From: Paenibacillaceae bacterium
GTDB taxonomy: Bacteria > Bacillota > Bacilli > Paenibacillales > Paenibacillaceae
Assembly (NCBI GenBank): GCA_004134985.1
Contig: REGQ01000017.1
Coordinates: 1 to 64,000 of the forward strand
Direction: 5' to 3'
Length of the DNA stretch: 64,000 nucleotides
Shown: piece by piece, positions 42,777 through 52,265 of the stretch
Layout of the letters: every line of letters begins with the position of its first letter
Position numbering within the stretch: position 1 is the first letter of the stretch
Made by a program: the position numbers and the translations under genes
The notes under the pieces: generated by a model
What the model was told of the DNA's origin: nothing
Databases searched by the model: none
Seen by the model: the letters and a program-made list of their open reading frames with translations, nothing else

Positions 42777-43901
42777 CTACTTTTTATCCTCATGCGACAG
42801 TCGCGCACTCCGCCTGTTGTAATACTTTAGCAACACCCGAAACAAAGGCGGCACAGCCAGCATAATAAAAAATGTCCTGAACAGTTGGTACCCCGCCACG
42901 ATCGACAGATCCGCATTGATCTCATGAGCCAATATACTGATTTGGTCGCTGCCCCCCGGCGCCATGCTTAATAAAGCAGTTGCCGGTGAAAGAGACTGCA
43001 GCCATTTCAAAAGCTGGCTTAATCCCACCGAACCGATTACAAGCAGCACAGAACTGAGCATCGCGAGTCCGATTGTCCGCATTTTGTGCTGGATCGCTGA
43101 AGGCTTCAGCATCAGCCCTACATTGGCGCCGATCATCAATTGAGCGGCATCGAGAAGGAGCTCCGGCAATGCCGGGCCCGGCTGCCACAACAGCTGCAGC
43201 AGCATGACGCCAAGAACCGGACCAAGGATGAAAGCCGTCGGGAGTTTAATTCGGTGTGCAAGAAATGCGCCTGCACAAGCTGCCAGTATAAACAAAATAA
43301 GCATCCAGGAAAATTCCGACGGCCGGAGGAAGTCCGCAGTTGCAGCTGCGCCGCTTGCAGTATCAGCAAAAATATCCGTATGCGTGTAACCGTACAACGG
43401 ACTGAAAATTAACAAAGGCACCACGGTAACGATCACCATCACACGAATAACCTGATATACCGTCACAATCGTCAGATCGATTCCTTTGGTCTCCTCAGCC
43501 AAAATCAATGTCTGTGTCAGACCGCCAGGGATGCTGCCCATCAGCAAAGTCAAAAATCCGATTCCCGACAGCCGGGAAACAATCAAGGCAAACAAGCCGC
43601 ACATCAGCAGCAGTAAAGCCGTCATGAGCAGCATGGTCGGCAGTTGGTAAGCAATCGCCTGCAACGCTGCCCCGGTGAGCGATAATCCGATCGTATAGCC
43701 AACCAGCAGCATCCCGACATCCCTGATGCCCTTGTTCCAGGCATAATTGTTTTTCAGAAAAATCGAGCCGAGCAGCGTCATGATCATCGGCCCTAGCAGC
43801 CATGGGATCGGCAGTCCGATCCACTGAAACAAAAATCCGCCCGTTAGGGCGGTAGCAAGTGTAATAAAATGTTTTGTTAGCTTTTTATCAGAATTGTTCA
43901 T
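42777..43901 (-). CDS. AbrB-family (AbrB duplication) membrane protein
   Basis: A 374-residue inner-membrane protein with about 10 transmembrane segments arranged as two similar halves. GLPIPWLLGPMIMTLLGSIF in the first half and IKLPTAFILGPVLGVMLLQLL in the second (key parts PIPWLLGP and PTAFILGP) are the duplicated signature. The family is often annotated AbrB transcriptional regulator in error; it is a membrane transporter-like family of uncertain substrate. The ATG has AAGGAGT five bases upstream. It lies 27 bp downstream of a methyltransferase gene on the same strand. Confidence 0.82.
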   Translation of the reverse strand: MNNSDKKLTKHFITLATALTGGFLFQWIGLPIPWLLGPMIMTLLGSIFLKNNYAWNKGIRDVGMLLVGYTIGLSLTGAALQAIAYQLPTMLLMTALLLLMCGLFALIVSRLSGIGFLTLLMGSIPGGLTQTLILAEETKGIDLTIVTVYQVIRVMVIVTVVPLLIFSPLYGYTHTDIFADTASGAAATADFLRPSEFSWMLILFILAACAGAFLAHRIKLPTAFILGPVLGVMLLQLLWQPGPALPELLLDAAQLMIGANVGLMLKPSAIQHKMRTIGLAMLSSVLLVIGSVGLSQLLKWLQSLSPATALLSMAPGGSDQISILAHEINADLSIVAGYQLFRTFFIMLAVPPLFRVLLKYYNRRSARLSHEDKK

Positions 43902-43928
43902 TCCGGACTCCTTTTGCCGTACGCCTTA

Positions 43929-44684
43929 CTAGACCTCTCCCCAGAATAGCTCCGTTTGATAGTCAAAGTACACTTTGCCATCCTGCTCACTTCGCTCAAA
44001 CAGTTCCTTGAGCGCCTGCATCATGGCATCGTAATTCGCCGCTCCGGCTACCGGAGCGTAAGAAGAGGATTGCAAACGTCCGCTCAATCCCTCAAAATCA
44101 AAGATTTGCCGATTTGAAAAACGCTTTTCATGAATCTGGCCATCTTTGAAGAACGGGGTCAGTTTCTCCAGCGTCCCTTTTGTTTCAGCTACTTTATGAT
44201 AGTCGACGCCGAATGTATAGAGCAGATGGTCGTATCCCTCCAGAAACGGCGTGCCATGCGTAATTCTGGAGTTCCAGAGCAGGACCGCCTTGCCGCCCGG
44301 CTTCAAAATCCGCCTGAATTCCGCTTGCGCGGCAGCGCGGTCAAACCAATGAAACGATTGAGCACATACGATGTAATCCACCGATTGGTCAGGCAGCCCT
44401 GTCACTTCAGCAGATCCCGGCAAAATCGTAAAATTGGGGTTTCCACCAAATTCCCTTTGTGCAGCATCCCTCATCGCCTGATTCGGTTCCAGCGCAGTTA
44501 CCCGACTCCCGCGCTCAAGGAGCAATTTGGAGAAAATACCTGTCCCCGCACCGATATCCGCCACCAAACTGGACGCCTGCAGTCCGATCGTACTATACAA
44601 ATAATCGATGACCTCAACCGGGTAGCTCGGGCGGTACTTAACATATGAATCGACCCGATTCGTAAACCGTTCTTTACTGTTCAT
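43929..44684 (-). CDS. Class I SAM-dependent methyltransferase
   Basis: A 251-residue cytoplasmic methyltransferase. VADIGAGTGIFSKLLLERG (about residues 41-59) is motif I for S-adenosylmethionine binding, followed by LEPNQ (motif II) and VDYIVCAQSFHWFD, the UbiE/COQ5-type FHWF motif. The C-terminal half carries the substrate-binding region with an aromatic patch. The ATG has AGGGAG upstream. The substrate is unknown; members of this group methylate small metabolites such as quinones or trans-aconitate. The gap upstream (44685-44951) has the short palindrome TTTCATTAGATGAAA at 44774 and no gene. Confidence 0.85.
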   Translation of the reverse strand: MNSKERFTNRVDSYVKYRPSYPVEVIDYLYSTIGLQASSLVADIGAGTGIFSKLLLERGSRVTALEPNQAMRDAAQREFGGNPNFTILPGSAEVTGLPDQSVDYIVCAQSFHWFDRAAAQAEFRRILKPGGKAVLLWNSRITHGTPFLEGYDHLLYTFGVDYHKVAETKGTLEKLTPFFKDGQIHEKRFSNRQIFDFEGLSGRLQSSSYAPVAGAANYDAMMQALKELFERSEQDGKVYFDYQTELFWGEV

Positions 44685-44951
44685 TTCAGAGCATCTCCCT
44701 TCAAATCGATTGCCGTCTAAAATGGATAGCGTTCGTTTGCCAACTCACCTAAAACGAATGTTGTTTCATTAGATGAAACTCAATTTCATTTTTATAACTC
44801 CATTTTATAACAATTCGGAACATTGAGCAACTGCAAGAAAGATGGTTTTGTGTGAAACAAGGTTATCTATACAAATTGGTACACCGTTCTCTTCGAAATC
44901 TCTCAGCAGTACCAGCCAAGAGGCGCTGTCGTTCAGACCATGAAGTTCAAT

Positions 44952-46199
44952 CTATGACACCGCCTTGGCGTTTCTCCGGTTAGCCGATATCTGCTTGCAC
45001 ACATAATAAACTGCCAATGCCCCCATTAAAATCAAAGAAACTGTTGAAGAATGGTAAACAAGCATCCCGATAAAAAACACAGACAGCACAGCACCGGTAA
45101 CTTTAATCCATTTATTTTTGATCAGCACAATTCCTGCACCGATACCAATCAAGGCGTTGATCGTCAAAAAACTGTTCGCAAACGCGACAAGCTTCTCCAA
45201 ATCGAACAATCCAGCCTGTACAAATAGCAGTACCATCAAATTAAGCAGAAACATTAGCAGCACAGAAACATACGGAACATCATTATGCGAACGTTTGGAC
45301 AGCAATTTCGGCAGTACATTTTCCTTCGCCAATGAAGCGACCAGTCTGGAAATCCCTCCGACGTACAAAAAATAAGTGGAACAACACAAAAATAGCGCGA
45401 GTGTCGCCATAATCAGATTGCTCATGTTCCCGAACAGCGAGGTAATAATTGCGGTAATGGTTAGATCCCCTTGCCAAAAAGCGCTTGTATCCGTCCACTG
45501 CACCGCGGCGGCGACAACCAGATTAACAGCGGAGATTGCCAAAATGCTAACAATAATCGCCTTGGTGATCGTTTTCTTCGGTTCAATCACATCTGCGCTA
45601 TAGTTGCCGATAATTTCCCAACCGAAAATCGCCCAAAATAAAATCAACAAAGAATAGCTAAAATCAGCCGGATTAAAGCTGGTGGCGATAACCATCTCCT
45701 TCGGATGATCCAGCAGGCTTTTGACTCCACCGACAAATAGGACAAGTGCTGAAATAATCGACATCGCAAATGCGATTTTGCCAAGCACATTGATTCGTGC
45801 CAGTAAAAAAGTGATGCAGACAGGCAATAGTATGTAACTGACCGTTAATGATGAGGCAAAATTCAATTTTTCAATGTATTGTCCGGCTGTGAGCAGTACC
45901 GCGGCGGCCCCGAACGTAACACCGATAATGAGATAAAAAGCGGCCAGCCGTTTCACATAAGTACCAAAAACATGCGCAATAGCAATCGTTGCCCCGCCAT
46001 CTCCTGGAAACTGAATGCTAATAAAACCAAAAATAAATGCCACCATAAAACTGATCATGATCATAACAACCCATGCCAGAATCGCCCATTCCTTGGCAAT
46101 GTTGAATACAATAGGCGGTAAAATCAAAATGCCCGACCCGAGCAAGGGTCCGATAATAAAGCCGCTGAGCGCAAGCGCACCCATTTTGTTCTGTTTCAC
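44952..46199 (-). CDS. APC-family amino acid permease
   Basis: A 415-residue transporter with about 12 transmembrane segments. GFIIGPLLGSGILILPPI at the N-terminus is the APC helix I with its unwound GSGI, and WAIFGWEIIGNYSADVIEP lies in helix VI. The start is GTG at 46199 with AGGTG seven bases upstream. It is divergent from a LysR gene across a 386-bp region with a strong palindrome. It probably takes up an amino acid or amine under LysR control. Confidence 0.85.
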   Translation of the reverse strand: MKQNKMGALALSGFIIGPLLGSGILILPPIVFNIAKEWAILAWVVMIMISFMVAFIFGFISIQFPGDGGATIAIAHVFGTYVKRLAAFYLIIGVTFGAAAVLLTAGQYIEKLNFASSLTVSYILLPVCITFLLARINVLGKIAFAMSIISALVLFVGGVKSLLDHPKEMVIATSFNPADFSYSLLILFWAIFGWEIIGNYSADVIEPKKTITKAIIVSILAISAVNLVVAAAVQWTDTSAFWQGDLTITAIITSLFGNMSNLIMATLALFLCCSTYFLYVGGISRLVASLAKENVLPKLLSKRSHNDVPYVSVLLMFLLNLMVLLFVQAGLFDLEKLVAFANSFLTINALIGIGAGIVLIKNKWIKVTGAVLSVFFIGMLVYHSSTVSLILMGALAVYYVCKQISANRRNAKAVS

Positions 46200-46314
46200 T
46201 GTGTTGCACCTCTCGATTAAAATACTATAAACACTAGGTATCCTAAGCTCTGAACCCTATCTGAATTATACAGATTGGATTTCGCGGTGCGTTACAACAT
46301 AAAATGCACTATTC

Positions 46315-46335
46315 GTTATCGATTCAATCGATAAC
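46315..46335. promoter_or_regulatory. Perfect palindrome in the APC/LysR divergent gap
   Basis: GTTATCGATT (46315-46324) and AATCGATAAC (46326-46335) form a 21-bp palindrome around one central C. It contains two ATCGAT sites. It lies 115 bases upstream of the permease start and is a candidate LysR operator. No gene is seen in the remaining 46200-46585 gap. Confidence 0.6.
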
Positions 46336-46585
46336 AAATGAACTGCCTGACCGATATTGCAAACGGCAGCACGAGTTGCCAGGCAGGCGCATACGCAGGA
46401 CAATACCACTATAAACCGCGACTCAACAATTTCGGCTGCCGTTGCCCCTGCACGGCCGCTTGGCACCTGAACAATTTTAATATGGTAAAATACAAGTGTT
46501 AGTGGGTGAAACGGTACAAGTGCAAGTGGTGGAACTCAAGCGGGCGTTAGTTTGAAAACAAAGCAGTATAGGAGGTGCACAGCGC

Positions 46586-47779
46586 ATGACATTTCAGCAA
46601 ATGAAATATATCGTCGAAATTGCAAGATGCGGCTCCATTAACCGGGCGGCAAGCAAATTATATGTTTCGCAATCCAGCATCAGCAGTGCGCTGAAGGAGC
46701 TTGAAGCAGAATTAAACATCACCATTTTCAAACGAAGCAATCAGGGGGTTGAGCTAACTCCCGAGGGCAGACAGTTTCTAAGCTATGCAACTTCCCTGCT
46801 GGAACGCAAGGAATACATCGAAAATTTGTATACTTCGCCCTATGTGGAGCCGGAGGTGCAGTTTTCCGTATCGACTCAGCGTTATCCGTTCGCAGTAGAC
46901 GCCTTCGTTAGCCTCGTCAATCAAATGAATAATCCCCGTTTCAACTTTACGATCCGGGAAACCAGCATGGACAAGGTTATTGATGATGTATATACATCGC
47001 TATCTGATTTGGGGGTGATTTTCACATCCAATTTGACGGAAAAATTTATAAAACGCTTGTTGCATGTTCGCAATATAGAATTCCACCTCGTGAAAAAAAT
47101 TCAACCATGTGTCTATGTGCGAAAAGGTCATCCGCTATCGGGAAGAAAGTCGCTCAAAGCCGAGGAGCTCAACGACTATATCTACATGGCTTTCGAGCAT
47201 AAACAGGGGGAGTCGATCGATTTTGCCGAGGAGTTCAATGTAATGCCTGCCCGGCAGCCAAACCGGACCATCGTGGTGAATGACCGGGCAACGGCAGTCA
47301 ACATTGTATGCAATACGGATGTCGTCTCTACCGGGAGCGGGCTGCTGGTCGAAGCGTTTATGGACGGCCGCATCATGTCCATTCCTCTGGAGGACTACGG
47401 GGACATGATGCGGTTGGGATGGATCAAGCTCAAGGGGCGGACGCTAAGCGCAGAGGCAGAATTGTTTATTGCTAAATTGAAAGTTTCAATCGATAATGCG
47501 ATCACATTCACGGAGAAAGTAAGAAAGAAGCGAGGCGCAAACCAAGCAACAACCTTGAGGCCTGGGCGAAAGTCGCAAGCCCAGTCATGCGTTCAGCCCA
47601 GCTGCCGCCGCCCGTTGGACGGCGCTGCCAGATGTGTTCGGAATAGGCCTGGAATGTCCAGCAATGTCCAGCAATGTCATGGCTGTGTTTTACGTTTTCA
47701 CCGCTCCGGCCATTGCCCCGCTTACAATGAAGCGCTGCAGGAAGATGTACAAAATAACAAGCGGAAGCGTAACAATTAA
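46586..47779 (+). CDS. LysR family regulator with an aberrant C-terminal extension
   Basis: The open frame encodes 397 residues. The first 60 (FQQMKYIVEIARCGSINR, ASKLYVSQSSISSALKE) are a LysR helix-turn-helix, and the substrate domain runs to about residue 312. The last 85 residues (Arg/Cys/Pro-rich, CVQPSCRRPLDG) do not look like protein and overlap the convergent permease gene by 90 bp. A -1 shift near 47525 would end the protein about 10 codons later, so a frameshift that removed the normal stop is likely. The ATG has GGAGGTG upstream. It is divergent from the APC permease. Confidence 0.8.
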   Translation: MTFQQMKYIVEIARCGSINRAASKLYVSQSSISSALKELEAELNITIFKRSNQGVELTPEGRQFLSYATSLLERKEYIENLYTSPYVEPEVQFSVSTQRYPFAVDAFVSLVNQMNNPRFNFTIRETSMDKVIDDVYTSLSDLGVIFTSNLTEKFIKRLLHVRNIEFHLVKKIQPCVYVRKGHPLSGRKSLKAEELNDYIYMAFEHKQGESIDFAEEFNVMPARQPNRTIVVNDRATAVNIVCNTDVVSTGSGLLVEAFMDGRIMSIPLEDYGDMMRLGWIKLKGRTLSAEAELFIAKLKVSIDNAITFTEKVRKKRGANQATTLRPGRKSQAQSCVQPSCRRPLDGAARCVRNRPGMSSNVQQCHGCVLRFHRSGHCPAYNEALQEDVQNNKRKRNN

Positions 47780-48508
47780 GATTCCACATGCCAATAGAGG
47801 CCAGTTGTTCATGTATTGCCCATAAAACGAAAATAACCCTTTGGTCACCGGCTGATACGACGGATTGGACAAATAAATAGTCGGTCCAATGATATCGTTC
47901 CATATCCCGATTGCCGTCAGTATAACGCCCGTTGCAAGCACCGGCTTCATGAGGGGCACCAAAATCAGGCTCAGAAATTTGACATAACCGCAGCCATCGA
48001 TCGCCGCAGCCTGATCCAATTCTCTGGATACCGATTTGATATAACCTGTAAACATTAGAAAGGCAATCCCTGCGCCTGTTGTCTTCAACAAAACAAATCC
48101 AAACTGGGTATTATAGAGCCCCAACTGGTTAATTAATGCAAACTGCGGGATAAGCGGATTCGGCAAATACATCGAGATGAGGAAAAACACGTAGAAAAAG
48201 GTGCTGAACTTCACGTATCCTCTGGCGATCGGGAAAGCGGCAAACACCGACAGCAGCAGGGTAAAGAGCGTTGCACTTCCAGTATAAAAAATACTGTTCC
48301 ATAAATATTGGGAGAAATCCCCCTTATCCCAAGCCTCCAAAAAGTTCTCATAGCGAAAACTTTCGGCCACCGCAACCGGGTTCATAATATATTCACTCTG
48401 CGACTTCATGGACACATTAAAGAGATAGAATAGCGGAAACAAGTAGAGTACGAGCATAAACAGCACAATGGCGTAGCTTAGCCCTCTTGTTGTTTTGGAC
48501 TCGCTCAT
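47690..48508 (-). CDS. Carbohydrate ABC transporter permease, CUT1 second subunit
   Basis: A 272-residue permease with six predicted transmembrane segments. The EAA-type loop reads QAAAIDGCGYVKFLSLILVP with AAAIDGCG as the core, and the C-terminus ends QRFIVSGAMAGAVK, typical of MalG/LacG-type subunits. The ATG at 48508 directly follows the TAA of the upstream permease gene (GTGGATATGTAA then ATG). It converges with the LysR gene and overlaps its aberrant end. It pairs with the permease at 48509 and the lipoprotein at 49497. Confidence 0.9.
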   Translation of the reverse strand: MSESKTTRGLSYAIVLFMLVLYLFPLFYLFNVSMKSQSEYIMNPVAVAESFRYENFLEAWDKGDFSQYLWNSIFYTGSATLFTLLLSVFAAFPIARGYVKFSTFFYVFFLISMYLPNPLIPQFALINQLGLYNTQFGFVLLKTTGAGIAFLMFTGYIKSVSRELDQAAAIDGCGYVKFLSLILVPLMKPVLATGVILTAIGIWNDIIGPTIYLSNPSYQPVTKGLFSFYGQYMNNWPLLACGILIVTLPLVILYIFLQRFIVSGAMAGAVKT

Positions 48509-49402
48509 TTACATATCCACCTCTCTTTTGCGCAAATAATACAAGGCAACCATTGAAACAATAAAGACAAACACAAACTGAACCATCGCCACCGCGGATG
48601 CCAGACCGTAGTCCGCCCTGCCGGAGCTGAAGGCTGTGCCAAACACATCAAACGCTAGCGTAGTCGTATTGAATTTCCCGCCGGTCAACACATAAATAAT
48701 ATCGAAAGTTTGCAGCGCCCCGATAATGGACAGCAGCATATTGACAGTAAATGAAGGAGCAATCATAGGAAAAGTGATGTTCTTGAACGATTTCCAGCCT
48801 GCGGCCCCATCCATGTAACCCGCCTCGTACAAATCCTTCGGAATCGATTGCAGACCCGCGAGAAAAATAATCATGGAATAGCCCATGTACATCCAGATTT
48901 GCACGAAAATAATCAGTTCAAAGGCAATATTGTAATCGCCAAAAAAGTTGGAGCTGGTGCCAAACCAATTGAGAATGGCCTGTGCAGGCCCGCCTAGCGG
49001 GTTGGCAATGAGCTGCCAGATCAAGCCCGATACGGTGACGCCCAGCACAACAGGCAGAAAGAAGACAGCACGGTAGAACACATCGCCTCTCAATTTTTTG
49101 TTGATGATGATCGCCATGATCAAGCCGACCGCATTCTGAATAATGACCACCGCGAAGGCAAAATAAATTGAGCGGCCTGCAGATGCAAGCCGATCGCTTG
49201 CGTTGGAAGCCGTGAAGAAGGTTTTATAGTTTTCCAAACCGATAAAATTCCAGGATTGGCCGGGAATTCCCGTTGCATCGGTAAGCGAAAAAATAACGGT
49301 AACCATGGAAGGGCCAAAACCCAGAAATATATACAGCAACAACGGAATTCCCAACAACAGATACGGCAATAACCTTGCCGTTCCTTTCCCAAAAGGATAC
49401 AT
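48509..49402 (-). CDS. Carbohydrate ABC transporter permease, CUT1 first subunit
   Basis: A 297-residue permease with six predicted transmembrane segments, first helix LLLGIPLLLYIFLGFGPSM. The EAA loop is LYEAGYMDGAAGWKSFKNITFP with EAGYMDGAAG at the core. The ATG has GAGGTG seven bases upstream. It lies downstream of the binding-protein gene, separated by a terminator-like hairpin that should reduce its expression relative to the lipoprotein. No ATPase gene is present in the cluster. Confidence 0.9.
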   Translation of the reverse strand: MYPFGKGTARLLPYLLLGIPLLLYIFLGFGPSMVTVIFSLTDATGIPGQSWNFIGLENYKTFFTASNASDRLASAGRSIYFAFAVVIIQNAVGLIMAIIINKKLRGDVFYRAVFFLPVVLGVTVSGLIWQLIANPLGGPAQAILNWFGTSSNFFGDYNIAFELIIFVQIWMYMGYSMIIFLAGLQSIPKDLYEAGYMDGAAGWKSFKNITFPMIAPSFTVNMLLSIIGALQTFDIIYVLTGGKFNTTTLAFDVFGTAFSSGRADYGLASAVAMVQFVFVFIVSMVALYYLRKREVDM

Positions 49403-49431
49403 GGCTTTACACCTCTTTATTTAAATTGTGC

Positions 49432-49475
49432 AAAAAAAAGTGTGCTGGACGATCCTATCAATCACCAGCACACTT
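49432..49475 (-). terminator. Intra-operon terminator between binding protein and permeases
   Basis: AAGTGTGCTGG (49438-49448) pairs exactly with CCAGCACACTT (49465-49475) across a 16-base loop. On the minus strand eight T follow. Partial read-through would give high binding protein and low permease, a known pattern in sugar ABC operons. Confidence 0.75.
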
Positions 49476-49496
49476 TCTTTCCTGCTGTAACCGAGG

Positions 49497-50852
49497 TTAC
49501 TTCGGCGCGGCCGCGTCCCAATCGGCTTGCGATTTCTCAGCCAGCTCAATTGGCGTTTTGAGCGGACCCGCCGGAGCCAAAAACTCCGCATGCACACTGG
49601 CTTCACGAATGTATTGCCCCAGGTTGGGACGATTGATGAACAACTGATCCCAAGCAAGCTTGAAGTTATTCATGTAGGGCTCAAGCTCACCAACAAATTT
49701 GCTCTCCAGCTTCACATTTGGCTGAGTAGGCAAGAAACCTGCTGCATTAACAAACTCTGTATAGTTGTCAGGTTGCGAGAGCATTTCCAGCCATTTGACT
49801 GCATAATCTTTGTTTTTGGCTTTTTCCAAAACCATCCACGTCATATCGTACTTGCCTGCCAGATCTTTATTGTTCGCAGGGTTATTGCTGCCCGGAATCG
49901 GGAAATAGCCATAGTTCAAATCCGGATTCGCAGCATCAATTGTTGTCGCATCCCAAGTGCCGTCAGCAATCATCGCTACACGCTCCGTAGTGAGCAGGCT
50001 TGGCAGTGTACCGTAGTCAATGCCCATAAATCCATTGATTGCGTTGTCCATCAAAATTTGTGCCTTCTCCAATACTTCCAGGTTCACAGGATCGGTCAGT
50101 TTCGTTGCGCCTGTCCACAATCCCTTGATATAGGCCAGTTGATCGTCATGAACGGATGCCTGCAACCCTTGTACGGCAAGATTAAGCGGCCAGACGTCCT
50201 TGCCACCGAAACCGATTGGCGTCACGCCATTATCCTTCAGGGTCGCCATCACGTTCAGCATTTCATCCCATGTTGTAGGGACTTCAAGGCTGTATTTACT
50301 GAAGATATCCTTATTGTAGAACATGCCTGTAAACGAAACTTTCCCCATGTTGATGCCATATACTTTATCGTTATAAGTCATTGCGTTCGCAACATCGACC
50401 GGATTGTAATGCTTGATAAAATCCTGATCGCTCAGATCAGCAATCAAGCCGCCATCGATCCATTGTTTCCACAGCGGGTCTTCCGCTCCCACAGACCATT
50501 CCTCAGGCGCCCCCACAAAGCTGAATTTCAACGGAATAATATCAGCATCCGTAGCATTCATACGCGTCTGCATTAATTGGTCGTATGTAGCATCGGCAGG
50601 CACTGTCGTATATTCGATTGTTACGCCGGGATGCTGGTCTTCGAATTTTTTATTAAACGCTTTAATGTAATTGTTAATGTTCTCTTGCTGCCAATGAATG
50701 ATTTTCAAAGTGACTTTCTTATCTCCGCCGCTTTTTACGCCAGGCTTCTCACCGCTGCCTGTTCCTTCGCTTCCTCCGCTCCCGCCACTGCAAGCTGCAA
50801 GCACAGTAAGCAATACGAATGCAAGTAATAACGACACTCCCTTTTTAAACAT
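49497..50852 (-). CDS. Sugar-binding lipoprotein of a CUT1 ABC transporter
   Basis: A 451-residue lipoprotein. The signal peptide ends LTVLAACSGGSGG (lipobox Cys at about 21), followed by a Gly/Ser/Glu linker and a family 1 bilobal binding fold starting KVTLKIIHWQQENINNYIKAF (core LKIIHWQQ). Size and pattern are those of oligosaccharide binders. The ATG has GGGGG six bases upstream. It is first in the transporter operon and divergent from a LacI gene, with operator-like palindromes between them. Confidence 0.9.
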   Translation of the reverse strand: MFKKGVSLLLAFVLLTVLAACSGGSGGSEGTGSGEKPGVKSGGDKKVTLKIIHWQQENINNYIKAFNKKFEDQHPGVTIEYTTVPADATYDQLMQTRMNATDADIIPLKFSFVGAPEEWSVGAEDPLWKQWIDGGLIADLSDQDFIKHYNPVDVANAMTYNDKVYGINMGKVSFTGMFYNKDIFSKYSLEVPTTWDEMLNVMATLKDNGVTPIGFGGKDVWPLNLAVQGLQASVHDDQLAYIKGLWTGATKLTDPVNLEVLEKAQILMDNAINGFMGIDYGTLPSLLTTERVAMIADGTWDATTIDAANPDLNYGYFPIPGSNNPANNKDLAGKYDMTWMVLEKAKNKDYAVKWLEMLSQPDNYTEFVNAAGFLPTQPNVKLESKFVGELEPYMNNFKLAWDQLFINRPNLGQYIREASVHAEFLAPAGPLKTPIELAEKSQADWDAAAPK

Positions 50853-50896
50853 ACAAATCCCCCATTCAGCTAATTGTTTGTGAAAAAACAGCTTTC

Positions 50897-50920
50897 GAAA
50901 CCGTTAACGAAAGCGGTTTC
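50897..50920. promoter_or_regulatory. Tandem LacI-type operators of the CUT1 operon
   Basis: GAAACCGTTAAC (50897-50908) and GAAAGCGGTTTC (50909-50920) abut each other. The second fits a LacI/CcpA palindrome (GAAA-N4-TTTC). They lie just downstream of a plausible promoter on the minus strand (TTTACA at 50959-50964, CATAAT at 50935-50940, 18-bp spacer), so a bound repressor would block transcription. Confidence 0.65.
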
Positions 50921-51098
50921 GTAACTTAACTACTATTATGTATCCAATTTACTGATTTTGTAAAGTATTTTTTTATTTTTTGTTCGAGAAAATCATTAAT
51001 TTTGAGAAAAGACAATTGAAAACCCCTTGAAAAGCGGGTTTATTGACGAAATGCGATATTTGCCATAAAATAAAGTTAAATCATTGAACACGATGACC

Positions 51099-51110
51099 TA
51101 AACCGCTTTA
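51099..51110. promoter_or_regulatory. LacI autoregulatory operator
   Basis: TAAACCGCTTTA is a palindrome around CG with the same half-site (AAACCG) as the operators at 50897-50920. It sits directly in front of the LacI ribosome binding site. Confidence 0.6.
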
Positions 51111-51126
51111 GTATGTGGAGGAATAC

Positions 51127-52146
51127 ATGAACATAAAAACCATTGCCAACATGGCTGGCGTCTCAGTCGCCACTGTGTCCAAAATCATAAATAACTACAC
51201 GGATGTCAGCAACGAGACCAAACAAAAAGTGCTTAAAATTATGCACGAAACAGGATACCGCCCCTCATCTTCAGCCAAAACATTGGCGACCAAGAAATCC
51301 AATTTGGTGGGCGTTGTATTTGCAGGAAAGCTGAATGTTGATTTCAACCATCCTTTTTTCGTAGACATTATCAATGTTTTCAAAAAGCAAATTGGCTTGC
51401 TCGGCTATGACCTGCTGTTTTTTTCGAATGAGAAGTTTTTAGACAACGGCGAGGATTACTTGGCGCGTTCCAAATACTTTTCGGTTGACGGATGCATCAT
51501 TATTGCCGGAGATGAAGTGGAAAGCAGTGTTTACGATCTGGACTCCAGCAGCATCCCTTGCATCGGCATCGACATTGAATTAACAGGCGAAAACTCCAGT
51601 TATATTATGTCGGACAATGATAAAATATCATCTAAAGTTGTTGAGCTTTTTTACTTGAACGGCTATCGCAATTTAGGATTTATCGGTATTGAGCGTCCAT
51701 CATTGGTGATGAAAGAACGGGAGGAGGCTTTCGCCGCCTCGCTGAAAACCTTCGGTTTGCCAGTGCATCCGGAATGGTTTATTTACAGTAAGGACTACAC
51801 GGAAGAGGATGGTTATCAGGCAGCCAAATCGTGGATAACAAAAGGAGTTTTGCCTGAAGCGTTGTTTGCGGCGACTGATCTTGTTGCCTTCGGAGCGATG
51901 CGGGCGTTCAAAGAAAGCGGTCTCCGCATTCCGCAAGATATCGCGGTCATCGGATGCGACGACATTGACGCCTGCCGCTACACCGATCCGCCATTGTCCA
52001 CGATCAAGCAGGACAAGCAGAAGATCGGACGTTTGGCTGCAATGGTGCTGTTCGATCTGATGAACAAGCAAATTGAAGCAAGCTCGATCAAGGTAGAGCC
52101 TGAACTGGTCATCCGGGGCTCCTGCGGCCTGCCTGAACAATATTAA
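51127..52146 (+). CDS. LacI family regulator of the CUT1 operon
   Basis: A 339-residue regulator. IKTIANMAGVSVATVSKIIN (residues 3-22) is the LacI helix-turn-helix; the rest is the effector-binding domain. The ATG at 51127 is chosen because GGAGG lies five bases upstream; the frame extends to a GTG at 51115 that overlaps that site. It is divergent from the sugar transporter operon and probably represses it. A good terminator follows. Confidence 0.92.
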   Translation: MNIKTIANMAGVSVATVSKIINNYTDVSNETKQKVLKIMHETGYRPSSSAKTLATKKSNLVGVVFAGKLNVDFNHPFFVDIINVFKKQIGLLGYDLLFFSNEKFLDNGEDYLARSKYFSVDGCIIIAGDEVESSVYDLDSSSIPCIGIDIELTGENSSYIMSDNDKISSKVVELFYLNGYRNLGFIGIERPSLVMKEREEAFAASLKTFGLPVHPEWFIYSKDYTEEDGYQAAKSWITKGVLPEALFAATDLVAFGAMRAFKESGLRIPQDIAVIGCDDIDACRYTDPPLSTIKQDKQKIGRLAAMVLFDLMNKQIEASSIKVEPELVIRGSCGLPEQY

Positions 52147-52151
52147 ACCAG

Positions 52152-52180
52152 AGAAGATCTCCTTAAGGGGATCTTCTTTT
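52152..52180 (+). terminator. Terminator of the LacI gene
   Basis: AGAAGATC (52152-52159) pairs with GATCTTCT (52170-52177), extended by CC/GG inside, followed by TTTATTTT. It is seven bases past the LacI stop. Confidence 0.85.
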
Positions 52181-52265
52181 ATTTTGCATAAAAAAACGAT
52201 TATAGGTCTAAAGGCATTGATTAATACTTTTAAACTACTTATAATTTTACTGGTTGAGGAATAAT

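Noticed and set aside
47524-47779. C-terminal domain of the LysR protein
   Set aside because: Composition is non-protein-like and it overlaps the convergent permease gene, so it is treated as read-through.
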